Assembly (NCBI RefSeq): GCF_002017875.1
Contig: NZ_MUFV01000001.1
Coordinates: 2,320,501-2,384,500 of the forward strand
DNA length: 64,000 nt
Reading direction: 5' to 3'
DNA from: Deinococcus sp. LM3
GTDB taxonomy: Bacteria > Deinococcota > Deinococci > Deinococcales > Deinococcaceae
Shown here: piece after piece, positions 9,677 to 22,045 of the stretch
How the letters are laid out: each line of letters opens with the position of its first letter
Numbering within the stretch: the stretch's first letter is position 1
The notes under the pieces: model-generated
Database searches by the model: none
What the model saw: the letters and a program-made list of their open reading frames with translations, nothing else
Told to the model about the DNA's origin: nothing
Translations under genes and position numbers: made by a program

Positions 9677-11202
9677 TTCAGTTTCGCCTGCAGGTACGCG
9701 GTCAGTTCGCTGATCTTCACGCGTTCCTGCGCCAGCGTGTCGCGGTCACGGACGGTCACCGTGCCGGTCAGACTGGCGTCCTCGCCCCTGTCCGCCCCGC
9801 TCTGGCCGATGGTGTCGAAGTCCACGGTCACGCAGTACGGCGTGCCGACCTCGTCGTGCCGGCGGTACGCCTTGCCGATGTTCCCGCTGTCTTCCAGCAG
9901 GATGCGGCCCAGGCCGAGTTTCTGCAGGTCGTTCTTGATGCTCCGGGCCAGTTCGACCAGTTCCGCCTTGTTGCGCGCCAGCGGAATCACGGCCACCTTG
10001 ATCGGCGCGAGGTGCGGCCTGAGCTTCAGGACGATGCGCTCGTTCCCGTTCTCCAGCGTCTCCTTCGTGAACGCCTCGCTCAGCACGGCCAGCAGCGCGC
10101 GGTCCACCCCGGCGGACGGCTCGATCACGAATGGCACGACCGGCTTGTTCGTCTCCGGGTGCGGAATGGTCAGCTTGGCGATGGAGTCCAGGTTCTCCTC
10201 GACGTTCGCCACCAGGCCCAGTTCGCTCTGGTTCTTGGTGTGGCTGCCCAGGTCGTAGTCGCTGCGGTTGGCGATGCCCTCGATCTCCTCGTGGCCCAGG
10301 GTGGGGTAGTCGTACATCAGGTCGTACGTGCGCTTGGAGTAGTGCGCCAGGTCCTCTTTCGGCACGTCCAGAATCTCGATCTTGCTGCGCGGCACGCCCT
10401 GCGCCTCCCACCAGCTCAGGCGCTTTTCCAGCCAGTGCTCGTGCCACTCCTCGTCCGTGCCGGGCACCACGAAGAACTCGATCTCCATCTGTTCCAGCTC
10501 CCGCACGCGGAAGATGAAGTTGCGGGGCGTGATCTCGTTCCGGAAGGCCTTGCCGATCTGCGCGATGCCGAACGGCAGGCGGCGGCTGGTGCTGTCCACG
10601 ACGTTCTTGAAGTTCGTGAAGATGCCCTGCGCCGTCTCGGGCCGCAGGTAGCCGTAACTCTCGTCGTCCGCGACCGGGCCGATGGTCGTCTTGAACATCA
10701 TGTTAAAGGGTTTGGGTTCGGTCCAGTCGCCCACTTCACCGCTGAACGGGTCGCGCACGCCCGCGTCCTTCAGGGCCTGCGACGCCTGCGCCGGGCTGGC
10801 GTTCAGGGCCGCCACGACCGCCGGGAAGTTCTCGGCGCTCTGACCCATGGCCTCGGCCACTTTGGCGATCACGTCGGCTTTCTGGTCCTTCACAAGGTGA
10901 TCGAGGCGGTAGCGTTTGTTGTTCTTCCTGTTGTCGATCATCGGGTCGCTGAAGGTCGCCTCGTGCCCCGAGTGGCGCAGCACCTGCCGGTGCATGATGA
11001 TGCTGGCGTCCAGGCCTTCCATGTCGTCACGCTCGTACACGTTGGCGCGCCACCACGCGGCCTTGATGTTGTTCTTCAGTTCCACGCCCAGGGGACCGTA
11101 ATCGTAGAAGCCCTGAAGGCCCCCGTAGATCTCGCTACCCTGGAAGATGAATCCACGGCGTTTACACAGACTGACGAGTTCTTCCATCGAAGTTGCGGGC
11201 AT
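9673..11202 (-). CDS. glyS: Glycyl-tRNA synthetase, dimeric (class II)
   Basis: 509 aa, the length of the single-chain alpha2 type. Class II motifs are visible: motif 2 (FRNEITPRNFIFRVREFEQ-like segment, here RVRELEQMEIEFF) and motif 3 near GVDRALLAVL. The HGHEATF-like region and the C-terminal anticodon-binding domain (PHLAPIKVAVIPL to the end) are in place. It charges tRNA-Gly with glycine. The start MPATSMEELV is set by AAGGAG six nt upstream. A T-box leader lies directly upstream, indicating induction when uncharged tRNA-Gly accumulates. The 132-aa gene overlaps at its 3' end. Confidence 0.97.
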   Translation of the reverse strand: MPATSMEELVSLCKRRGFIFQGSEIYGGLQGFYDYGPLGVELKNNIKAAWWRANVYERDDMEGLDASIIMHRQVLRHSGHEATFSDPMIDNRKNNKRYRLDHLVKDQKADVIAKVAEAMGQSAENFPAVVAALNASPAQASQALKDAGVRDPFSGEVGDWTEPKPFNMMFKTTIGPVADDESYGYLRPETAQGIFTNFKNVVDSTSRRLPFGIAQIGKAFRNEITPRNFIFRVRELEQMEIEFFVVPGTDEEWHEHWLEKRLSWWEAQGVPRSKIEILDVPKEDLAHYSKRTYDLMYDYPTLGHEEIEGIANRSDYDLGSHTKNQSELGLVANVEENLDSIAKLTIPHPETNKPVVPFVIEPSAGVDRALLAVLSEAFTKETLENGNERIVLKLRPHLAPIKVAVIPLARNKAELVELARSIKNDLQKLGLGRILLEDSGNIGKAYRRHDEVGTPYCVTVDFDTIGQSGADRGEDASLTGTVTVRDRDTLAQERVKISELTAYLQAKLK

Positions 11203-11460
11203 ACGTACTCCTTTTCGGGCAGGTACAGGAAAACGCCCCAGACGGCGGCCTCTTTCCGGCACTCGCTCGTCTGGGGACGCATGAAGTCACGCGCGGTTCC
11301 ACCCCAGTTCCAGCCCCGGAATCCCCGGCAGACTGGCACTTTTGTGTGTTGGCCTTTGTGTACTGGCCTTGCTCCCCGCCGCCCTTCACGCGCGCCTCGC
11401 CCTGCCTGACTCTCACCGTCTCAGACTCGCTCCGTGGGGGCACTCGCGTTACTCCTGCGG
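11203..11460 (-). promoter_or_regulatory. T-box riboswitch leader of glyS
   Basis: On the minus strand the leader contains the T-box core GGTGGAACCGCG (plus-strand 11292-11303), whose bulge pairs with the NCCA end of uncharged tRNA. It is followed by a terminator: CCCCAGACG pairs with CGTCTGGGG, extended past one bulged base, with TTTT directly after (plus-strand 11230-11279). The glyS Shine-Dalgarno comes next. Upstream, GGTGAGAG-like and purine-rich segments fit a Stem I, but I cannot fix the specifier codon by eye, so the 5' limit is approximate. Established mechanism: uncharged tRNA-Gly stabilises the antiterminator and lets glyS be transcribed. Confidence 0.85.
11230..11279 (-). terminator. 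Conditional terminator of the glyS T-box
   Basis: Minus-strand stem CCCCAGACG / CGTCTGGGG with CG/CG extension across one bulged base, then a T run. The position just after the T-box core is canonical for the terminator that competes with the antiterminator. Confidence 0.8.
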
Positions 11461-11533
11461 ATCAACGCCCGTCCAGTGTGCGCCAGTCCGCCCCGGAGGG
11501 TCAAGTCAGGGCCAGCAGGTCAGGGCCAGCAGA

Positions 11534-12604
11534 TCAGGGCCGGTCGGGCCAGGGGAGATCTGTACCCCCCACTACCCACTGCGCCGGCGGCTGCACACTT
11601 TGCAGCACACCGACCGGCGGCAGGCTGGAATTCACGGTGCGCGTGAACGACACGGCGTTCCAGCCGCGCAGCAGGTTCAGTCCGAAGGTCACGTTCCCAC
11701 GGACCTCCGACCTGCCCGCGTCCCGCAGGCCCGGCAGCACGCACGCCACCGTTCCTGACACCTGCACGGGCCGGTCGCTGAACAGCAGGCCGCCACTCCC
11801 GCGCAGGGTTTCTTTCGGCACGCCGTTCACGCTGGTCACGGACCCGCTCAGGGGCGCGGCCTTCTGGGCGCCGACCGTCACGCTGGCCCGCACCGCGCGG
11901 GCGTCCGGCACGCTGAACGTGGGCGGGGCGTCGCAGCTCAGACCCAGCACCTCCGCCGACAGCGCTGCGCCCGACCCGGCTGCCAGGGTCGGCAGCGGTA
12001 GCGTGAAGTCCCCCGCCCCGGTCAGCGCGGACCGTGCCAGTTCGGTGCCCGAGTCCGCGTCGCCCAGGACCAGTGAGGCCGCCCCGCCCGCCCAGGGCTG
12101 CATGAGCGGCCCGTTGCTACCCTCGCCCGCGTACTGCACAGCCGCGCCGCGCACCCCGGTCAGCCCCGGCGGGAGTGTGATGGTCACGTCCAGGAACTGT
12201 TCGGCGGTATTCCCGGCCCCGTCGGTCGCCTCAGCCCCGTAGCGGTACGTACCGCCGCTTCCCAGTGGGTCCGTCCACTCGAACGGCGCGGCCCTGTCCG
12301 TGCCCAGCAACTGCCCGTCGCGCCTGAAGGTCACCCCCGCCACGCCGGATTCGTCACTGGCCCCGGCCAGCAGGTGAACCACGCCCGGCGCACTCTGCGA
12401 GAGCGGCGTGCCCAGCCCCAGCGTCACCACGGGCGGCACGTCGTCCTGCGCGGGCACCGAACGCGGCGGCGTGCAGCCACTCAGGGCGGCCAGCAGCAGG
12501 GCCGCCGCGCCGCACGACCGCGCAGTCACGGGGGACCGGTTCCGCGTCCACCCGCGCTGCGCAGGAAAGGAATTCGTGTGAGGCCGGACCGGGAAGGGAG
12601 TCAT
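11534..12604 (-). CDS. Lipoprotein with Ig-like domain
   Basis: 356 aa. The N terminus has a signal segment ending in the lipobox LSGC (ARSCGAAALLLAALSGC), so the mature protein is lipid-anchored. Residues about 50-135 resemble an Ig-like beta-sandwich (PPVVTLGLGTPLS ... GTYRYGAEATDGAGNTAEQFLDVTI). The rest is beta-rich with two cysteines and no recognised domain. The start at MTPFPVRPH leaves about 25 residues before the signal core; a GTG at 12529 (VTARSCGAA) would give a more usual signal peptide. It is divergent from the small lipoprotein gene at 12.7 kb. Confidence 0.78.
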   Translation of the reverse strand: MTPFPVRPHTNSFPAQRGWTRNRSPVTARSCGAAALLLAALSGCTPPRSVPAQDDVPPVVTLGLGTPLSQSAPGVVHLLAGASDESGVAGVTFRRDGQLLGTDRAAPFEWTDPLGSGGTYRYGAEATDGAGNTAEQFLDVTITLPPGLTGVRGAAVQYAGEGSNGPLMQPWAGGAASLVLGDADSGTELARSALTGAGDFTLPLPTLAAGSGAALSAEVLGLSCDAPPTFSVPDARAVRASVTVGAQKAAPLSGSVTSVNGVPKETLRGSGGLLFSDRPVQVSGTVACVLPGLRDAGRSEVRGNVTFGLNLLRGWNAVSFTRTVNSSLPPVGVLQSVQPPAQWVVGGTDLPWPDRP

Positions 12605-12725
12605 GCCCAGAGTGTACCGGCGGTCAGTTAATGTGGGTGTGCGGCGTCTGTGCACGGCCTGAAGGTCGCCCGTGCCCGCGCCCCGTACCGTCACGTAAGT
12701 GAGGCGTGAGAGGTGCATGAACTTT

Positions 12726-12733
12726 GCTACTGT
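12726..12733 (+). promoter_or_regulatory. Extended -10 box upstream of the small lipoprotein gene
   Basis: TGCTACTGT matches TGN-TANNNT and lies 10 nt before the ATG at 12744, so the transcript probably has almost no leader. No good -35 is visible, as is common with extended -10 promoters. Confidence 0.45.
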
Positions 12734-12743
12734 CGTTGGTGTA

Positions 12744-13286
12744 ATGAAACTGCACCCCATTCTGACCGCCTCCATCACCGGCCTGCTGGCCCTGAGCGCC
12801 TGCACCCCCGTACAGCCCGGCACTACCGATTACGTGCCGCTCGTGCAGGACAGCATCCTGTCCTTCACGCGCCTCGCCCCAGGTCAGACCGTCTTCGTGG
12901 AGTACCGCTACCCCCGCTCGCTCCTGGAAGAGAACGAGGAATTCGACACCTACTTCAACGCCCTGACGTTCGACTACGCTCCGGGCGCCCGCGTGAACGG
13001 CAACGTCCCCGACCCGGTCCGTGCCGCCGACTGGCTGAAATTCAAGAGCGCCGACGCACCCAAAGGCGTGACCATCTCGGTTCAGAAGGTCAACGTGGCC
13101 CGCGCCGTGCGCCGCACCACCGAGACGGGCGGCAGCGTCAACGTGCAGTACAACGACCAGTTCCGCGTGACGTACAAGATCACGGCCGCTGCCGACGCGG
13201 CGACCGGCGTGGACGCTGCCACCGTCACTTTCACGGATGGCAAGAACAGCCCCGACGTGAACCTGAACCTGAACATCAACAAGTAA
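12744..13286 (+). CDS. Small lipoprotein of unknown function
   Basis: 180 aa. Residues 1-20 are a lipoprotein signal (MKLHPILTASITGLLALSAC, lipobox LSAC). The mature part is beta-rich with no recognised domain (FVEYRYPRSLL, RVTYKITAAADAATGVDAATVTF). An in-frame ATG at 12717 would add nine residues but places no ribosome binding site at good spacing; the extended -10 just upstream of 12744 favours the shorter form. The TAA stop is the left boundary of a dispersed repeat, which begins on its last base. Confidence 0.75.
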   Translation: MKLHPILTASITGLLALSACTPVQPGTTDYVPLVQDSILSFTRLAPGQTVFVEYRYPRSLLEENEEFDTYFNALTFDYAPGARVNGNVPDPVRAADWLKFKSADAPKGVTISVQKVNVARAVRRTTETGGSVNVQYNDQFRVTYKITAAADAATGVDAATVTFTDGKNSPDVNLNLNINK

Positions 13287-13437
13287 TACGGACTCCGGTT
13301 GAAAGGTTTGCAGCAGCGTTCAACCGGAGCGGACTCGTAGAGCTGCGCCGCAGAGCGAGTGGGAACAGAGCGGACTGTCGGGCGTGAAGTTGGCAACCCG
13401 GCGCAGTGGTGAGTTGTGAACGAAACCGGAATCTGTA
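13286..13437 (+). repeat. Dispersed MITE-like element, copy A (long, diverged)
   Basis: 152 bp from ATACGGACTCCG to GGAATCTGTA. Left hairpin arms GGTTGAA...TTCAACC, the CTCGTAGAGCTGCG insert and the GGCAACCCGG segment mark it as the same family as the copies at 17.1, 26.3, 35.6, 39.9, 42.3, 49.7 and 54.2 kb. It is the most diverged copy. It starts on the last base of the lipoprotein stop codon. Confidence 0.85.
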
Positions 13438-13463
13438 CCTGGGCCCGGCGGCCCGCCAGAGCA

Positions 13464-13491
13464 GGTGCCCTTTCGATCCGGTGAGGGCACC
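13464..13491 (+). terminator. Possible hairpin terminator
   Basis: An 8-bp stem ggtgccct / agggcacc with a 12-nt loop followed by ttgcc. The T run is weak. It could end transcripts from the small lipoprotein gene through repeat copy A. The rest of the gap up to 13.57 kb shows nothing I can name. Confidence 0.4.
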
Positions 13492-13588
13492 TTGCCGTAT
13501 GGCGTACACCCGTCCCTGTCTGAGCGGTCCGTGCTGACTGTCAGGTCTGTCGGGTCAGGGTGGCCCCGCAGGCCGTATCCTGTGCGTT

Positions 13589-15754
13589 ATGCCTGTTGCG
13601 GAATCCCGTCCGGAAACACACCCGGATTTTGAACTTGAACGTGAGCACCTGTCCCAGACGGTCTCGGCCATGATCCGTCAGATCGAGTTCTGGGAGGACC
13701 GGGACCGGCAGATGGGCGCGGACCTGGAAACCAGCATCATCCTGGGCGATCAGGCCGAGGAGTTCGCGGCGATGCTCTCGCCGCACGTGCACCAGCCGTT
13801 CTTCGGGAGCCTGAAGGTGCGCGTGGCGGGCCGTGAGCAGACGCTGTACGTCGGGAAGCACGGTTTCCGGGACGTGAAGGGACCGTACTCGGTGGTCAGC
13901 TGGGACAGCGAGGTGGGCAGCCTGTTCTACTCGGACGCGCTGGGCTGGACGCCCCGCCGGGGCAGCGCCGGGGTCATCAAACGCCGCCGGCAGCTGGACG
14001 TGCACAGCAAGAAACTGCTGCGCGTGACCGACCTGTACGACGACGAGCACGGTGGCGACACCGGGGGCCGTGAGGAGGTGCTGCTGCGCCGCCTTCAGGA
14101 GGACAGCACCGCCGGGATGCGTGACGTGGTCGAGACGCTGCAACCCGAGCAGAACGCCGCCATGCGCGCCCCCGCCGGGACGCCCGTGATCATTCAGGGC
14201 GCGGCGGGCTCCGGGAAGACCACCATCGGCTTTCACCGCCTGACCTGGATGACCAACCCCGACCGGGGCGTGCACCGCGCCCGCCCGGAAGCGTGCATGG
14301 TCCTGATGCCCAACCGGGTGCTGGCCGCGTACGCCGCGCGCATCCTGCCGGAACTGGGCATCGAGCGGGTCGTGGTGACCACCCCGGAAGCCTGGGCGAC
14401 GGGCCTGCTGGGCCTGGAGAAACTGGAGGTCACGGACCGCACCCTGAGCCTGCTGCTGACCGACCGGGACAACACTCGCCGCGCGCTGGCGTGGCGCCGG
14501 GCGAAACTGCTGGGCGACGCCCGCATGCTGGACGTGGTCCGCACGCACCTGTGGGGTAAGTTCAACGCGGGTCTCGCCGGTCAGAGCATCCGCGAGAGCA
14601 TCGAGGTGCGCGGGCGTGAACCGGTCGTGCTGCACTTCCCGGAAACCGAACTGGCCGCCATGCTGCGCGACGTGTTCGCCGCCGATCCCCTGGCCGGGTA
14701 CCGCGCCGGGATGCGCCGCGCCATCGAGACCGAGGCCCTGTCGCGCCTGAACGTCCCGGAGGGCGAGGAGGCGGGCGTGCTGCGGCAACTGTCCGCGCCG
14801 CTCACGACCTTCCTGGGCCGCGTGTTCGCGTCGACCACGCCCATCACCGAGGCCCGCCGCCTGCTGGGCAGCGCCGACGCCCTGGCGGCCAGTGGCCTGC
14901 TGACCGACCGCGAGATTCAACTGCTGCTGACTGATCCGCTGAGCGGCATTCCCACGCCGCGCCGCGCGAACGCGGACGTGACCGAAATTCCCGTCATGCT
15001 GGCCGTGCAGGCCTTCACGGGCGGCATCGGGCGACTGGACGGCCGCACCCTGGAACCCTTCGATCACGTGGTCCTGGACGAGGCGCAGGATTATTCGCCG
15101 CTGCTGTACGCGCTGCTGGGCCGCGCCACCCGCCCCGGTCACATCACCGCGCTGGGCGACCTGAACCAGGGCATGCACGGCTACAAGGGCCCCAGCTCCT
15201 GGGAGGCCGTGCAGGCGCAACTGCCGGGCGCGCAGGTGCTCACGCTGGGCCGCACGTACCGCTCGACGCGGCAGATCACGGAACTCGGGGCGCGGATCGC
15301 CGCCACGTACAACCGCGCCGCCGCCGTGCAGGGCGTGGACCGCGACGGGGCCGAGGTGCAGCGCTACACCGCCCCCGCCGACGCCCCGCACGGGGAACTG
15401 CCCCTGATCGCGCAGGCCGTCAAGGACGCGCAGGCCGCCGGGCACAGGAACATCGCCATCGTCACGCGGCGCGGCGTGGACGCCGACCGCCTCGCCGAGG
15501 CCCTGCGGGAATTCGACACGGACGCCCAGCCCATCACCACCCAGGAGCACCGCTTCCGGGGCGGACTGGTCATCCTGCCCGTCAACCTCGCCAAGGGCCT
15601 GGAGTTCAGCGCCGCCATCGTCGCCAGCGCCAACGCGCAGACCTACGACGAGAGCACCGAGTACGAACGCCGCCTGCTGTACGTCTCGGCCAGCCGCGCC
15701 CTGCACTGGCTGGGACTGGTCAGCGCCGGCGAGTTGCACCCGCTGATCGCCTGA
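13589..15754 (+). CDS. helD: HelD-like superfamily 1 helicase / RNA polymerase recycling factor
   Basis: 721 aa. The N terminus is a charged helical arm (LEREHLSQTVSAMIRQIEFWEDRDRQ), then the HelD-specific LYVGKHGFRDVKG ... VVSWDSEVGSLFY region, Walker A GAAGSGKT (about 205-212), LMPNRVLAAYAARILPELG typical of HelD, motif II DEAQD (about 496-500), LGRTYRSTRQI and a C-terminal LLYVSASRA motif. HelD releases stalled RNA polymerase using ATP; some members are called DNA helicase IV. TATCCT lies 7 nt before the ATG, so the message is probably leaderless. The frame antisense to it (13541-15739) is a GC-driven shadow. Confidence 0.85.
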   Translation: MPVAESRPETHPDFELEREHLSQTVSAMIRQIEFWEDRDRQMGADLETSIILGDQAEEFAAMLSPHVHQPFFGSLKVRVAGREQTLYVGKHGFRDVKGPYSVVSWDSEVGSLFYSDALGWTPRRGSAGVIKRRRQLDVHSKKLLRVTDLYDDEHGGDTGGREEVLLRRLQEDSTAGMRDVVETLQPEQNAAMRAPAGTPVIIQGAAGSGKTTIGFHRLTWMTNPDRGVHRARPEACMVLMPNRVLAAYAARILPELGIERVVVTTPEAWATGLLGLEKLEVTDRTLSLLLTDRDNTRRALAWRRAKLLGDARMLDVVRTHLWGKFNAGLAGQSIRESIEVRGREPVVLHFPETELAAMLRDVFAADPLAGYRAGMRRAIETEALSRLNVPEGEEAGVLRQLSAPLTTFLGRVFASTTPITEARRLLGSADALAASGLLTDREIQLLLTDPLSGIPTPRRANADVTEIPVMLAVQAFTGGIGRLDGRTLEPFDHVVLDEAQDYSPLLYALLGRATRPGHITALGDLNQGMHGYKGPSSWEAVQAQLPGAQVLTLGRTYRSTRQITELGARIAATYNRAAAVQGVDRDGAEVQRYTAPADAPHGELPLIAQAVKDAQAAGHRNIAIVTRRGVDADRLAEALREFDTDAQPITTQEHRFRGGLVILPVNLAKGLEFSAAIVASANAQTYDESTEYERRLLYVSASRALHWLGLVSAGELHPLIA

Positions 15755-15817
15755 ACGTCAAGGTTTGCGCGCCGCACTCCTCATCCCACCCCGGGCGGGG
15801 CGGGGGAGAGTGGGGTC

Positions 15818-16039
15818 ATGAGCGACGATCAGAAGACCACCGGCCAGGGCGGCCTGCCGGACGACGCCGGGAACGGCATGAGCGAACGCAGCGGCCACTA
15901 CGACGAGTCGGGCACGGGCGCGCAGGACACGGGGCTGGGCACCCGTGCGCCCGCCACGCCCGGCGCGGTGCCGGAAGATCAGGCGTCCGGGACCGGCACG
16001 ACCTTCGGCGCCGATCCGAACGACGACCAGCGTTCCTGA
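15818..16039 (+). CDS. Small disordered hydrophilic protein
   Basis: 73 aa, rich in Gly, Asp, Thr and Ser with almost no hydrophobic residues (MSDDQKTTGQGGLPDD ... ADPNDDQRS), so it is probably intrinsically disordered. A G-rich ribosome binding site (GGGGGAGAGTGGGG) precedes the ATG by a few bases, which supports real translation. No domain recognised; it resembles small stress-type hydrophilic proteins only in composition. Confidence 0.6.
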   Translation: MSDDQKTTGQGGLPDDAGNGMSERSGHYDESGTGAQDTGLGTRAPATPGAVPEDQASGTGTTFGADPNDDQRS

Positions 16040-16106
16040 CCCCCAGCCTCTTTCCGGGCCTCCGCCACCTTTGGGGCGGGGGCCTTTCCCGTACACTGAT
16101 CGGCTG

Positions 16107-17115
<1,009 letters not shown>

Positions 17116-17132
<17 letters not shown>

Positions 17133-17249
17133 ATGGCTTATAAAGCCGTTCAATCCGAGCGAAGCGAGTGGGAGCAAAACGGGTTCCGGACGTGGAGCCG
17201 GCAATCCGGTGAAGTTCCGGATTGTCGGCGAAACAAACGGAATCCGTAT
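17116..17249 (+). repeat. Dispersed MITE-like element, copy B (short form)
   Basis: 134 bp, ATACGGACTCCG ... CGGAATCCGTAT, with the imperfect 12-bp terminal inverted repeats (11/12). Internal hairpin GATTGAATGGCTT ... CGTTCAATC. It lacks the CTCGTAGAGCTGCGCAGC insert. It overlaps the 3' end of dusA and provides its stop codon. Confidence 0.92.
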
Positions 17250-17282
17250 GAACCCCAGCCCGCCTGACCGCGACCGGCAGAC

Positions 17283-17319
17283 AGCAGGGCGACACCGGCC
17301 ATCCGCGTGTCGCCCTGCT
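17283..17319. terminator. Bidirectional hairpin terminator
   Basis: A 13-bp stem agcagggcgacac / gtgtcgccctgct with an 11-nt loop between convergent dusA and the M42 peptidase gene. Confidence 0.75.
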
Positions 17320-17357
17320 CAGTAGGAAGGAGCTATCAGGCTGTTCCTACTGCTCCC

Positions 17358-18413
17358 TCAGCCCCGGCGAGTGAAGTCCGGCGTTTCCGGCAGCGCCCGG
17401 ATCCACGCGGCGATGATGTCCGTGCAGGCTTTCACGTCCTGCTCGTCGACCATCTCGCTGGGCGAGTGCATGTAGCGGTTGGGGATGCTGACGACGGCGC
17501 TGGGCACCCCGGCCCGCACGAGGGTCAGGGCGTCGGCGTCCGTGCCGGAGTAGCGACCGGCGGCGCTGAGCGTGAAGGGAATGTTGGCCTCGCGCGCCGC
17601 GTCGGTCATCTGGCGCGTGATGACCGGGCTGACCATCGGCCCGACCGTCAGGTTCGCGCCGGACCCGAACGGGGCCACGCCGTACTTCTTCTCGCTCACG
17701 CCCGGCTGCTTGGTCTCGTGCGTGACGTCCACGGCGACCCCGGCGATGGGGTCGAGGCGGTAGCCGCCGACCTGCGCGCCGAAGCACCCGATCTCTTCCT
17801 GGCTGGTCCCGACGGCCACCACGCGGTACTTCAGGTCGTGGTCCTTCAGGGCGCGCAGGGCTTCCAGGACGATGAACGCGCCCACGCGGTTGTCCAGGGC
17901 GCGGCTCACGACGCGCGTGCCGACCATGATGGGGCCCTGCTCGATCACGCCGTACGTGCCGACCGGAATCAGGGTCTGCACCTCCTCCTTCGGGAGGCCC
18001 ACGTCGATCCACAGGTCTTCCAGTTTGCTGGCCTTGGTCCGCTCGTCGGCCTCCATGACGTGAATGGCTTTCTTGCCGATCACACCGATCACGTCCCCAC
18101 CGGGCGCGAGCAGGCGGATGCGCTGCCCGACGAGCACCTGCGGGTCCCAGCCGCCGACCGGCAGCACCGCCAGGAAGCCCTCGTCGTTCACGTGCGACAC
18201 GATCAGGCCGATCTCGTCGAGGTGGCCCATCAGCGCGATGACGGGCGCGTCCTCGGGGCCGATCTCGGCGTAGGCGTTGCCGTAGTGGTCCTCGCTGGTG
18301 CGGGCGAAGGTCGCGGCTTCTTGCAGCCACACGTCGGCGGCGCGGCGCTCCAGGCCGCTGGGGGCCGCCGCTTCGAGCAGACGGAACAGGAATTCACGGT
18401 TGATGACACTCAT
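17358..18413 (-). CDS. M42 family metallo-aminopeptidase (glutamyl aminopeptidase/FrvX type)
   Basis: 351 aa with the M42 metal-binding residues in order: MGHLDEIG (His and catalytic Asp), RALDNRVG (bridging Asp), GTSQEEIGCFGA (catalytic Glu and metal Glu), AVDVTHE (Asp) and PNRYMHSPSEM (His). Members form dodecameric cytosolic shells that trim peptides. TACACT is exactly 7 nt upstream of the ATG on the minus strand, so it is probably leaderless. It is divergent from apaG, whose -10 box is about 15 bp away, so the two promoters are packed together. Confidence 0.92.
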   Translation of the reverse strand: MSVINREFLFRLLEAAAPSGLERRAADVWLQEAATFARTSEDHYGNAYAEIGPEDAPVIALMGHLDEIGLIVSHVNDEGFLAVLPVGGWDPQVLVGQRIRLLAPGGDVIGVIGKKAIHVMEADERTKASKLEDLWIDVGLPKEEVQTLIPVGTYGVIEQGPIMVGTRVVSRALDNRVGAFIVLEALRALKDHDLKYRVVAVGTSQEEIGCFGAQVGGYRLDPIAGVAVDVTHETKQPGVSEKKYGVAPFGSGANLTVGPMVSPVITRQMTDAAREANIPFTLSAAGRYSGTDADALTLVRAGVPSAVVSIPNRYMHSPSEMVDEQDVKACTDIIAAWIRALPETPDFTRRG

Positions 18414-18451
18414 GCCTGCGAGTGTACGCCGCGCCCGCTATGCTGGGCCGC

Positions 18452-18856
18452 ATGAATTCCCCCATCCGCTCGGACGGGCCGGACGGCGCCGGTCCGGACA
18501 TCCGCGTTCAGGTGAACGTGCAGTACATGGCGGATCACAGCACCCCGGAACGGCACCTGTTCATGTACGTGATTCACATCGAGAACCGCAGCGACGATAC
18601 CTGGCAACTGCTGGCCCGCCACTGGGACATCATGGACGCCACGGGCCGCGTGACCCACGTGGACGGCGAGGGCGTCGTGGGCGAGCAGCCCGTCCTGGCG
18701 CCCGGCGGCACGTTCCTGTACGACTCGTTCGTGACGCTGGAAGCCGCGCCCGGCCACATGGGCGGCCACTACCTGATGCAGGACGCCTGGGGCGTGCAGG
18801 CCCGCGTGCCCATCCCGACGTTCGCGCTGATCCTGCCGGGCCGCACCCTGAACTGA
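18452..18856 (+). CDS. apaG: ApaG domain protein
   Basis: 134 aa. After a short variable N terminus the whole protein is one ApaG domain: IRVQVNVQYMADHSTPERHLFMYVIHIENRSDDTWQLL, RHWDIMDATGRVTHVDGEGVVGEQP, PGGTFLYDSFV, GHMGGHYLMQD. The fold is a fibronectin-III-like beta-sandwich linked to Co/Mg resistance in enterobacteria; the molecular role is not settled. TATGCT lies 7 nt upstream of the ATG. Confidence 0.92.
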   Translation: MNSPIRSDGPDGAGPDIRVQVNVQYMADHSTPERHLFMYVIHIENRSDDTWQLLARHWDIMDATGRVTHVDGEGVVGEQPVLAPGGTFLYDSFVTLEAAPGHMGGHYLMQDAWGVQARVPIPTFALILPGRTLN

Positions 18857-18873
18857 CCCGGACGCCGGGGCCG

Positions 18874-19134
18874 CTAGCGCAGCAGGTCTTCCACGCCGTG
18901 CTGGCGCGGGTCGAGCAGTTCAGCCACGGCCTGCGGCGTCAGGGTGTTGAAATCCACCGGCACGGCCCGCCCGGAAAACCGCAGTCCCTGCGCCTCGCAG
19001 CTCTGCATCAACCCCTCCCAGAGCACCTCGTAGTCCGCCAGGGTCACGGGCGTGCCGTCCTCGCGGGAGACCAGACCCATGACGGCCCAGGTGTCCGCCT
19101 CGAACCGCGTTTCCGGGTAACTGCGTTCACTCAT
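18874..19134 (-). CDS. Small conserved hypothetical protein
   Basis: 86 aa, acidic, starting MSERSYPETRFEADTW. No signal peptide, membrane segment or domain I recognise. It is convergent with apaG and lies downstream of the histidine kinase gene on the same strand with a 150-bp gap that shows nothing obvious. Confidence 0.65.
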   Translation of the reverse strand: MSERSYPETRFEADTWAVMGLVSREDGTPVTLADYEVLWEGLMQSCEAQGLRFSGRAVPVDFNTLTPQAVAELLDPRQHGVEDLLR

Positions 19135-19286
19135 GACCGCATCCTGTCACCGGCCCTCTGTCCGGCACGTCACAGGCGAGGCGGCCAGTGTGAGATTCAC
19201 GACGTCCGGTGGATCGTCCAGACGCCGGTCCGGGGGAGGGCAGGAGGCCTCGACGCGGGCAGGGCAGGGGAGAAACCGGGTCCGGG

Positions 19287-21131
<1,845 letters not shown>

Positions 21132-21204
21132 GGCGGCAGTCTAGAGCAGCCGGCCAGCGCCGCACCGCGACCCATGCACCGCTGCGAAACGGATGGAGTT
21201 CCTG

Positions 21205-21984
<780 letters not shown>

Positions 21985-22045
21985 AGCCGGGATGTTAGCG
22001 CGCCCAGACCCCCGCAGACGGTAAGCCGGAACCGGGCCGCGCCGG

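Noticed and set aside
9856..11409. A 517-aa frame antisense to glyS
   Set aside because: A shadow of a well supported gene and of its T-box leader.
13541..15739. A 732-aa open frame antisense to helD
   Set aside because: It is a shadow caused by high GC in the third codon position of helD. It has no domain and no promoter or ribosome binding site.
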